This document shows positions 32,045 through 42,234 of a stretch of DNA of 64,000 nucleotides, piece after piece. The notes under the pieces were generated by a model that did no database searches, was not told the DNA's origin, and saw nothing but the letters and a program-made list of their open reading frames with translations. The number at the start of each line of letters is the position of its first letter. Position 1 is the first letter of the stretch. The translations under genes and the position numbers were made by a program. Where the stretch lies: assembly GCA_022315425.1 (NCBI GenBank), contig JAIUPT010000038.1:1922001-1986000 (forward strand). The letters run 5' to 3'. This DNA comes from Pseudevernia furfuracea. Taxonomy: Eukaryota; Ascomycota; Lecanoromycetes; Lecanorales; Parmeliaceae.

Positions 32045-33812
32045 GGCGAGTCCTGGACGGAGAAGACTCTCATCGAGTTGCGCGATTCCGATGCCGTCGA
32101 AAACATACACAGAGCTTATTTATGTACTGAAGGAGACTGCCATGAGGGGACATTGCAGGACGGCCGTTGATTGTCGAGAGCGTCGGTATATGGGTAGGGA
32201 AGAATAGGTATGAGGTTGGTGGATCATGGATCATAGATCAGGGCTTGGCATACCGCATTTCAATGCCGCGTGTGTACCTTATGGTGGAGCGTCGGGGTTG
32301 GGCTTTTCGTATTGGGTTTCGGAAATTTTCATGTCTCAACATTGTATTCATATTAAAACATCATGATACTCCTCCTTGCGACCAACAATAGCTTTGCACT
32401 TGTAAAGAGACGTAGCCCTTCTCCTTCCTATCACAGCCATTTTCTTTTACGACGTAGACACCAATGTGTACATATGAACGGCCAAACGAGAACCAGGTGA
32501 GCTGAGAACCTGCGCTCTCGATGCGCCGACAAGACAAGACAGAATACAGCCTTGGACAGATTTGAGTGTTTTTGTGTACTCGTAGCCGGTGAGATGAACT
32601 TGCGCAGCCATCTCCAAGTCATGCATGCGCTTCATTCACGCAGTGAAGAAAGTCAGGCTGACGGAGGATTTGGGGGGAGCTGCTAAGTAAGGGCGACGCT
32701 ATCATCAGCTACTCTACGGGGAGCTATGGGCGTGCCGTACCTAGTTGGTGCCCGGGAGGACCCTGGAGCATTGAACATTTAGCCCTAAGTTAATCAGCAC
32801 AAACGGTCTCACAGCCCCGAGGTCGAAAATGCCAGCAACCAAAAGGACCGAATGAAGGATCGACATCTTTGCCCATGACATTCGCAACATGTTGGACGAC
32901 AGGGCAAAGCAGGCCGGGCCCAGCGCATCAAGTCTTCTTTACTAGAGTAGCTCCTGAGATCTGATGGCGGACCACTGGCCCTTCTCTGCCGGGGCCGATC
33001 ACGGACAAGAATCAGGATTGTTATCGTCAACTGTTGACCGAAAAAGAATTCTCTCGCCTTTGCCTACGGCCTCATCATGAATCATACCACGCATTTATTA
33101 TCTGGCTACCTCCTTAAAGCGCGATAACTGCGTGTCACGATTACCCCGCAGCTTCTTTGTCGACTAAGAACGACGGCGGCATCCTGCGAAGGAATGCACT
33201 CTGCGGCTTCCCTTTTTAAGCTGAAGCTGGAGATGCTACACAAAGCTCTCAGGCCCTCCAGCTCAATATACCAGCAATTAAAGGACAGAATGAAGGATCA
33301 AAATCCTGGCTTACATTGACGGAAAGATATTCGAGTGGTATTACCATGCGGACAGTCAAGAAAAACCAAGTGCTCTACTTACATGATTTGGAAATGCAGA
33401 TATGGCTTTGGTGACGTGAGACGATGCATGCATGGTATTTGATAATGTGCCTACTCTATCATGGTGATCAAGTCGGATGAAGCAGACGCAGGGTCCCTCA
33501 ATTGGGGACCATAATATGTACCAATTAGCTGGGTTTTAGTGGAGAAGGATTAGGATCTAGTGGCAAGACTGCATGCGCTCTGAATGCCCTGCATGGACCT
33601 TTTATCTCAGAACGATATGAGAGGGCCGGATGTCAATCCGTCATCTCCATCTACGGGTAGCACAATTTTAGCAGAAAACAATCCTCTCACCTGCCTTCAA
33701 TTTTTGCCCATGATGCTAGGTAACGAGGGCTTCTTTGTCAACTAATCTTGCCTGAAGGCGGGATTCTGGGAAGGAACGCAATTGAACCTTTCACTCTAGG
33801 ATCAAATCAGAC
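32045..33812. other. intergenic with a diverged internal duplication
   Basis: No gene is supported. Parts of 32810-33190 recur in altered form at about 33250-33790: CCAGCAACCAAAAGGACCGA versus CCAGCAATTAAAGGACAGA, each followed by ATGAAGGATC, and GCTTCTTTGTC-G/A-ACTAA near 33153 and 33729 followed by GGAAGGAA-T/C-GCA. Many differences are transitions. This may be an old tandem duplication of a promoter region. Confidence 0.4.
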
Positions 33813-35734
33813 ATGTCGGAGAATGGATCCGTACCTGGAACTATACACCTAGTGGACATAGAAGGTACCCTAAGGGCGAAGCATGCGTCGGGCAGTCATA
33901 ACGACATTGTCTTGATCCCAGCTCCATCTGATGACCCTGACGACCCTTTGAACTGGTCTGCTAAACGGAAGCTGCTGTCGACCGCATGCATCTCTACGTA
34001 CGTATTCATCTGCTTGTACATCTGTTGTTAATGCTTCTGACTAGCTACACGTTCGCTATCGGCACTACCTCCGCGGCTATATATTCGATTCTAGACCCCA
34101 TAGAAAAAGACACTGGTTTGACCTTGAACGATCTTAATGTGGGGACAGGTTATATGGTTGGAAAGATTCAGTAACTCTGCCATATCGATGCTGAAGAGTC
34201 GCAGATCTTACTGTTTGGGTTGGGCTGCTTGCTCTGGCAGCCTCTCGCGCTACAATATGGAAAGCGACCTGTGTATCTGATCTCGATGCTAGCAACAACA
34301 GTGAGTCGAAGATCAATTCGGTTCGATTCGTCCTCGACATTGACGCTTCAGTACAGGTTATCATGATATGGGTGCCATATACGGACACCAATGGTCAATG
34401 GATCGCCAGCAAGCTGCTACAGGGGTTTTTTGGGGCTCCGGTTGAATCCTTATGTGAGATATCGGTGACAGATATTGCATGTCAATTTACGGGAAAGCTC
34501 TCGGCTACATTTTCTAATCTTCCTAGTACTTCACGCACGAAAGGGGGACTTACATAGCCGTCTATGCTTTTTTCCTCGTCGGTAGTAGTTTCCTCGCGCC
34601 AATCTTTGCAGGTTTCATCAATGAGGGACAAGGATGGAAATGGGTCTTGGTAAGACGATATTGAGGGGTTCTTTTCGACCTTTTGCTGATATTCATAGTA
34701 CTGGTGCGCAATCCTGAGTGGCATTAGCCTTGTCTTCCTATTTTTCTTCATGGAAGAAACAAACTACCACCGCAAGGGGCTTGTTGGCAACGAGATGAAA
34801 CCCACTGAGGGCAGTAGTCCCGAGAATCCTCAGTCCATTATACAAGATGATGCAGTCGAAAAATACAACATGGGTGCTGAGCTGAATGTATCATCCATCA
34901 CCGATGAAGATGGCGCACCTGATGATGTGCCTAGGAGAAAGTCATTCCATCAGAAACTTAGGATTTTTGACAAGCAGGAGTTACGATACCCAAACCGGTT
35001 GAAAGAGATGATACTTAGGCCCCTCATTTTCCTAAGTTTCCCCGTGATATTCTACGCAGGGTTTTCCTATGGGTCTAGTCTCGTATGGTTTAACGTCCTC
35101 AACGGCACAGCTTCACTTATTCTTTCGGGAAAGCCGTACGGGTTTTCTTCCTCGATTGTTGGGCTTGCATATATATCTCCGTTGATTGGGATGATCCTTC
35201 CTTAAGCTAGCGAGGCGAAATCGAGGCATTATGCAATCTGAGTACCGTCTTTGGCTTTTCAGTCTATCGATACCACTCGTTCCCGGAGGTCTGATTCTTT
35301 GGGGTGTTGGAGCTGCGCACGGTGTACAGTGGTTTGGCTTGATCTTTGCCATGGGTGTTATTGGTTTCACCAATACCGTCGGACTTCAACTTTCTATCAG
35401 CTACTGTATCGACTCATACCAAGAATTGAGTGGCGAAGCAATGGTGACCGTAATCCTCATTCGCAACACAATGAGTTTTGCTATCGGATACGGGTGAGTC
35501 ACCTAATGCCCAGTCACCTACGCGCGCACAGAATCTGACCAGTTCGCCAGCATCACACCGTGGGTCACGCAGATGGGACTACAGAACGCGTTCATCGTCG
35601 CTGCATTCGCGGGTCTAGCGCAAGTCCTCACTGTTTTCTTCTTTATTCGGTATGGCAAAAACATGAGACAAGCAAGCGTCGGTAGATATCAGCATTACAG
35701 GAAGGAGATGATGGCTGCGGGTCTAATTCATTAG
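33813..35734 (+). pseudogene. MFS drug/metabolite transporter, broken by a frame-disrupting deletion
   Basis: Exons: 33813-33997, 34045-34156, 34205-34300, 34357-34476, 34527-34649, 34699-35203, then a shifted frame from about 35204 to 35493, and 35551-35734. The product resembles DHA1-type fungal MFS permeases: DDPDDPLNWSAKRKL at the N-terminus, YGKRPVYLISMLATT after helix 2, LLQGFFGAPVESL, YFTHERGTYIAVYAFFLVGS, and a long central loop. After SPLIGMIL the frame hits a stop at 35203-35205, and coding resumes one frame over at KLARRNRGIMQSEYRLW. About a dozen residues normally present between these blocks (cytoplasmic loop and helix edge) are missing, so a small deletion is likely. One intron (34477-34526) has a GC donor. 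The gene is probably dead or truncated at 11 predicted helices or fewer. Confidence 0.75.
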
Positions 35735-36437
35735 TCACTGCGACTTCTTGTCATTGAGAAATCATGCGAAAGCCTCGCCACGAGCGGAATTCATAGCTTA
35801 CAAGTGGTGTGTGCTAATACAGTCCGCGATACTAATGCTGCTGAGAGTTATGGACGAGCAACCATATATTCTGGTGCGGTAAGAGCTCACCCGTTGCATT
35901 ACCGGAAAGTTCCCTATGTGTACTTGGAAAATATACAAACCTGCTTCTGCTCCAACCCGTGTAGGAAGAGATATATTCCGAATGGTACCAACAAAATTCA
36001 AAGTCTGTAAAGATACTTTTTCTCAGGCTTGGCCTCGATCGGAATCCTGGAGACGTGATCGACTGTCTTGACTGGAACAACATTTTCGTAAACGGTTTGG
36101 GTGGTTTGTTTACTGAATTCACTTATTGGCTAAAAAACGGCCGGTATCTAAATTATACAACCGTTAGTAATCTCTCCAAAGCACCTTCCGTTTACATCCA
36201 GAAGTATTACCAAGCCTCATTACTAAGTCACTAACTACATCAGGGTTAGCATTGCACTCACGACCTACCTTACTTCATAAGTAGAAGGCGGTCGCTCTAT
36301 CTCCAATCCTCTCAGGTCAACTTTGCTAGACAAGATAGTTTGACATATTTTCCCTACTCGAAAGGACCCGAGCGTATATATAGAACAGGAGGTAGCCCGC
36401 AACGCTGTGTGTGGCCGTACAGTGTACTTGGGTAAGC
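35735..36437. other. intergenic spacer with GMC gene promoter
   Basis: The overlapping small frames at 35800-36120 on both strands are not convincing. The right part should contain the promoter of the oxidoreductase gene; TATATATAG at about 36375-36383 could serve as a TATA-like element about 60 bases ahead of the ATG. Confidence 0.35.
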
Positions 36438-38549
36438 ATGGGTAGTCAACCAGAGCAAGATCAGAACCTATATGATTATGTCATATGCGGGTATGCTTTC
36501 CTTTGAGGGCCAGTTCACATAAATAATCTCTGACATAAATCTTAGTGGTGGAACTGCGGGCTGTGTTCTGGCTGGCCGTCTTGCAGAGAACCCCGACCTA
36601 TCAATACTTCTAATCGAGGCCGGTCCCCCCAATGAAACGTTGTCTGCATCAGCAATGCCCGCCGGGTTTGTCTGCCCTTCGTCCGTAACAATCTCAGCCG
36701 CGCTGACGTCTGCTCCAAGATGGTCGCAGATTGTGGGCTCGGAAGCAGATTGGAACATCAAAGGCGAAGCTTCTACACACTTGAACAATCGCCGGCTCGA
36801 CTTGCACAGAGGAAGGTATGATACGACCATGCTAGTGAGTATGGAAAGTAAGGCTCCTCTCTCATTTCATTTAGATTCCTCGGCGGATCCAGTGGTTGCA
36901 ATGGTACATTGTGCATCCGTGGCACTCCAAAGGACTATGACGACTGGAACATTGATGGCTGGAGCGGAAAGCAGGTATTCAAGTACATGTCCAAGGTGAG
37001 CCAATGTAGCCTTGAGCCTTCACATTTCCAACACTCATACAGCATTGTAGGCTGAAACCTTCCATTCGACCCCCTGGCTCACAACAAAAGCTGGGTCTCA
37101 CGGGAGCCATGGACCTCTACACACAGCACCCCATGTACCTGCACCAATATCAAGCATGGTCCTTGAGTCATACCAATCAAAAGGCTTCCCCCTTATTCCA
37201 GACGTTTTCACTACGGGGGAAAGTCCTCATGCTTGTGGACATGCACTTCGCTCAATATTCCAGGGTGTGAGAACAACCGCAGCCGATTACATAACCAAAG
37301 GCAATCTACGAAGCAACATAAGCGTCATGACAGACACCATTGTTGACCACGTAATCTTGGTTGGCGATGGGAAACGGAAAAGGGCAATTGGAGCGCAATT
37401 GCAAAGTGTAACCGGCGAGAAGACCCTGGTGAAAGCGCGCCAAGAAGTTATTGTGTCAGCGGGTGCCTACTGTAGCCCAGCAATTCTGCTTCGATCGGGA
37501 ATAGGTCCCAAACGAGAGATTCAGGAACTGGGGATTGAAAGCCATGTCGACCTTAGTGGGCTTGGAAAAAATCTAATGGACCACCCTGTGAGTAGTATTT
37601 GAGCCTAAGAAGCCATCTTCCCCAGCAGCAGAAGTCCATGCGAGGTGCTGACCAGCACCAGCTCACCTTGGTCTTCTACGAAGTCTCGAAGTCCAAGCTG
37701 ACAACCGACCACCTCATTTGGCACAACGGCGCCCAAGCCGATTCTTTCGAACAGTATCAAAAGGATCAAACGGGCTTCTTCTCCAATTTTCCATTCGGCA
37801 CATTTGCATACGCTCGACTAGACGATCGATTGTCCGACTCCGAATTGTGGCAAAAAGCTCGCCGTAGTGATGGCCGCGATCCCATGGGACTCACATCCCA
37901 ACAACCGCACGTCGAGTTCTGGAACACGGAGTGCTACGGTCCAAAACCCTATGGGGATGTTCCTGGAAATGACCAGCAGGCTTTTGCGATGGTGACCACG
38001 CTGTTTGCGGCACGGTCGCTCGGAGAGGTGACGCTCAAAAGCGCGGATCCTACCGAGAACCCTGTCGTGGATCACAAGCATCTCAGTGATCCTCTTGATC
38101 TTCTTGTCTTGAGTGAAGGCTGCCGCTTGGCAAATGAAATTGTCCTTGAAGGCGTCGGAACAAAAGACGTTATTGAAGGTTCATGGCCGCATCACCTGAC
38201 ACATCACACGCAGAAAGATCGATCTGAGTGGGAATCATTTGTCAAGAGACAGGCGGATACATGTAAGGGGGTTTCTCCTATCCTATGGTTGCCAGCACTG
38301 TCAAATGTCACCTCGGCTGACAAATTCATTTCAGGCTACCATCCCGCCGGTACTTGCAAAATGGGCAAAGACGATGACCCTTTGGCCGTAGTTGATGCGC
38401 AATTACGAGTACGAGGGGTTGACAATCTGCGGGTCGTAGATGCAAGCATCATGCCGACGCTCATGGGTGGGCACCCGCAGATGGCTGTTTACGCTATTGC
38501 AGAGAAAGCTGCCGACATGATCAAGGAGTTCGCTAAAGCTCCAGTGTAG
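36438..38549 (+). CDS. GMC-family FAD-dependent oxidoreductase (aryl-alcohol/choline dehydrogenase-like)
   Basis: A flavoenzyme that oxidises alcohols and passes electrons to oxygen or another acceptor. Exons 36438-36490, 36546-36815, 36875-36995, 37051-37587 and 37662-38549 give 622 residues. All four introns are GT-AG and phases agree. The FAD dinucleotide motif is YDYVICGGGTAGCVLAGRL at residues 12-30, followed by ILLIEAG. GMC signature 1 is FLGGSSGCNGTLCIRG. GMC signature 2 lies at SAGAYCSPAILLRSGIGP. The catalytic His is in YHPAGTCKMG near residue 553, and the second catalytic position is the His of MGGHPQMAVYAIAEKAADMI near 597. There is no signal peptide, so it is probably intracellular, unlike secreted lignin-type aryl-alcohol oxidases. 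Substrate unknown. It lies 0.7 kb from the broken transporter in the same orientation; a shared pathway is possible but unproven. Confidence 0.93.
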
Positions 38550-39889
38550 ATTTTTTTCTTCTCCTGACAGTGATAGGGAAGCTAAGAGGAAAAGGTTGAT
38601 TCACGACCTCCCTCTCTGGGTTATTTTTTCTCTAAAACAAATCGACTTTTGAAAGCTAAATCTTCAATAGTAGTTCACCTAAACAATACTGTGTAAATCC
38701 GATTCCCCATGCTTTCCCTACTTGCGTTGTGTTTTAAGTACTGTCTTGATTGATGTAGTCGCGTGAGCAGGTGGCCCAATAATGGCGCATGCAGCTCTAG
38801 GCCTGACACCTTCAACCTGCCGTGAAAAACCCCGCCTTGAACCCATCTCAGCCCGAGACCCCTACGGATTCCCCTACGGGTTCGTTCCCTCTGACCTCGT
38901 TGCGAGGCGTTGATCGTAAACCAATCTAGAAGTTTTCCGGCGGATAATCTGCATGGGCCCAATCTGCATGAATATCATTCCATTCCCGGGGGCGGGTTAA
39001 TGCTGCCTGCCGATCACATGTCTCGTACCCTCCACGGAAACGAGATGCTCTGACCGAGAGTTACAATCTTGTCTCGCCCCTTTTTACATTGATACCTACT
39101 ATAATAGCAACAAATTCAGATAAGAGGCCATGACTTGGAATTCTCATATATCAGAATGCAGTCGCGCATTCGTGTCGGTCACATATTTTTATAACGGAGA
39201 ACGTCTAGGTACTTGAGGGGACATGAGACGGCGGCGTCGTGGAAAGAGGGTAGCAAAACTGGAATCCCGAGAGAGGTCGAATGATTGATTGAACCGGGTC
39301 GCGTTTCTGAGTTTCTTCTTTCTCGTCGAAAATCATCCATCCTCGGACATCGACGAACATGTATGTGATGAAGCGGAAACATGAAAAATTCGTGTTGGGG
39401 GTCGAGCTCGGTACGGAGAGACTTCAATAATAAAACGTTGATTTATATAGTATCATATATTACTTCGGCAAACTCGAAATAAACTATTATTCTTTCATAT
39501 CTTATTCTTATCATAATTCATGATGGTTTTTTGACGGTTTGACCGTCGTGTGAAATTCTAAGGCGGGCGAGTACGATCGTTGATGGTGTGATTGTCGTAC
39601 AGAAGAGTCTTGCCAGGATTGAAGACTTGACTGGGATGAAGGCTTGGATTTGAGATGGATGAATGAGAATATGTTCCGTACAAGCTGTATTTAGCCTCCC
39701 CTTGCTGATATATGAAGGTATATGCACATGTGAATGAAGATCGACTCCGCGGCTTTGCTAGAATAAACAAAGAAAGGTGAAGGGAAATTATCTAGCCAGA
39801 GGATGTTGGGTAATTGTCCGATACGCGTGCAATGATCAGGCCATGAGGATTTTGTTTCCAGTCTCCCTCATTCTTACCGCGCGAAATGC
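38550..39889. other. intergenic, no supported gene
   Basis: Downstream of the oxidoreductase and downstream of the convergent secreted-protein gene. Small frames show no domain. A short duplication (CCTACGGATTCC / CCTACGGGTTCG) occurs near 38861-38884. Confidence 0.4.
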
Positions 39890-41512
39890 TCAAGAAAACG
39901 TGACCAGAGCCATTTGAGTCTCGGCGCCTCCATTGACAGACCAGCTGAGTATTACCTCGGAGGCGTCAGACCGACGCCAAAACGGGTAAGCAAATCCGGC
40001 GTAGTTTCCACAATCAACGCCGGGAGTTGGATTGATGGTTGGGCAGGTCTCGAATATCTGCACCGGGTCGCTGTAAGGTCCCTGTACAAGACCGCTTGTG
40101 GAGTAGATGAGGTATATCTCGTTCTGGTCGCTGGTCATATAAATTGACATCCAGGTCTCGTAGAATGGAGACCAGATTTTTACGTCGCCAGTGGCCAAGT
40201 AGCCACCCGCTTGTATTGGTAATGTGAATATCGCTGCTGCGGATGAGGAAGCCGCTGACCAATTGTTGTCACCAGAGTAATATTGGTACTGTGATTGCAA
40301 ACTCGTATCAGCGTCTCGGCTTTATGAGGAGCCGAGGAGGTAGACTAGAGTTTCTGCGCTATGCAGCAACTGGATTTGGTGGGGATGTAGACCTACCGCA
40401 TGCACGTCGGTAGCCGAAGCCCAATCAACGCGGGCGACGTACAGATATATGCCAGAAATCTTGTGGGGCGTCTTCTCCCTGGCTGCGGAGCCTTCAACAG
40501 ACTGCGTGTGTATACCCGGACCACATTCTGCCCGTAAGATCGTTCGACTCAACATGCTAACCTCACATTCTTGGACTGCTCTACCTCTTCGGCGTCAATG
40601 GCGACGTGAAGAGTTGGTCAACAATGCGGTTTGTGACTAGACCAACACTCTCCGTGGCTGTGACGTTGACAAGCGTGTTGTACTTCCAGACGTAAGGATC
40701 ACCTATACTTGCGGGTCTCAAGCCAAATTGAAAGGTAGCCCCATGTAGCAGTTGGGTCGTTCCGTTGAGTGGCCATGGCGCTGCCCCAGAGCATTTCTGC
40801 GTTCCAGTTCTCATACTCAACTGCGGTCCAGTTCACTGCAGTATCGGGTATTGTGTACCCATCACCTAACGATTGCCCGAAGTTAGTCTGCTGTAGAGGG
40901 TCCTCGGGGTTCTCGATGAATGTATAAGAGTTGGTGGCCCACCCTCCCGGCACCAGACCATCGGATTCGGAGGCATCGGGGAGCGAAGTGTCGGCGAAGA
41001 ACATCTACAAACGGTCTGAAGTCAACGTTACTTCTTCAACATCATGAAGGAAACAAAGTCAAGGGCTAATGCCTCTCAAAAATGACACCCACCTCCAAGA
41101 TTGGTAACTTTGGAGGGGTGAATATTGGGAAATGCGCTTACAACATTGATCCCATTAACCGTACCTCCACCTCCGCCATCTCTTGTGAGATCGGGGTAGT
41201 CTGTAGCCGAGCCAACAAACGAGGACGAGGAATAGGTGGGAGGCAGTTGACCTCGCGCTACCAGGGCAGAGACACTTCGAAAAAGGACGAGTAGCGCGGA
41301 CGCGTGCCCGTTATTCAGTTTGCTCAAAGAAGGCACGATGCAGATATAGAAAGGAGTGTGGGGAAGGATGCAAAGGATACTGTTGGAGCGTTGAACAGAG
41401 ATGATGAAAAGAGTGACAAGGCTGGTAAGCAATTTTGGCAATGAAGGAAAGATAGCAAGACAGATCAGAAGAGAAGGGAAAGGAAAGAAAGAAAAGGGAA
41501 GAGAGCGCACAT
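39890..41512 (-). pseudogene. secreted DUF4185-like protein gene, probably frame-broken
   Basis: Several exons resemble fungal secreted proteins of the DUF4185/DUF5005 beta-propeller type. Exon near 41142 carries YPDLTRDGGGGGTVNGINV, spliced by a 137-base intron to MFFADTSLPDASESDGLVPG at 41004, then IENPEDPLQQTNFGQ and YENWNAEMLWGSAMATQ. Coding then shifts frame at about 40731-40740 (TACCTTT region) to FQFGLRPASIGDPYVWKYNT and VTNRIVDQLF. A later piece, ISGIYLYVARVDWASATDVHA, joins across an intron (40396-40289) to YQYYSGDNNWSAA and a clean C-terminus ending ETQMALVTFS. The frame shift is not explained by an intron, the join near 40560-40610 is unclear, and the N-terminal exon lacks a clear in-frame ATG (one at 41512 gives a short signal-like peptide MCALFPFLSFLSLLF). 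It is either a recent pseudogene or holds a sequencing error. Confidence 0.5.
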
Positions 41513-42234
41513 GTAATCTTTCTGCACAGGATTAGTAGAAGCGACGAGGAAGTTGAAGGGAATCAAGCATAATCTAGTGTCTCAGCACAACGAAACATCT
41601 AAGAGGAAAAGTTTCAACTATAAGAATGAAGAGATCAATACTTTTTATTTTTAACATGCATGCTCGAGAGTAATATAATCTGTTTGTCGAAGCTCGGCGA
41701 GGCTTCCCAGAAAATAGAAAATGCAACTTATCCTGATGACTACGAGTACATTATATTAACGTCAATATTGTTTTGTCCATCTCGTTTCGACTAGACCGTC
41801 TGTCTGTTTTGCTCTCTGTTTTATGATCTTATCAATCATGGGAAAAAAAGGCAAGAAGCTACAGTACCTTGACTCTTCGAGTTCTTGAGTGCTGAGACTC
41901 TACTACTTGAGAGTGAGACTTGGAGTCCTCGACCCTTGCCACGTCCGCAAAGAATCTCATCCATATACGCGCATTGGTCCCTTTCTTACATCACGATGCG
42001 AGTACTGATGAGAGCTCAGAGTACAAAACACTCTTCCTGTGCACTGAACTGCAATAGATGTCGCAATCCTCTCGGCTCTGCGCTAATTACCACAACCTTT
42101 TGTTGGGTTGAGCTATCTCTCTAGCAAAGATTACTATGATTATCATTCTCTCAGTCAAGAGACAATTTATCCGACTTTGACGTCATGGACCAAGCATCCT
42201 CGATTTTTAGGCGCAAAGCAAGCGCAGCGAAAGA
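41513..42234. other. intergenic, no supported gene
   Basis: Purine-rich sequence above the secreted-protein gene and AT-rich sequence below the DUF6604 gene. No domain-bearing frame is seen. Confidence 0.4.

Noticed and set aside
19876..38549. Secondary-metabolite gene cluster (P450, MFS, GMC oxidoreductase)
   Set aside because: The genes are many kilobases apart, separated by RIB3 and unrelated genes, the transporter is broken, and no backbone synthase is present.
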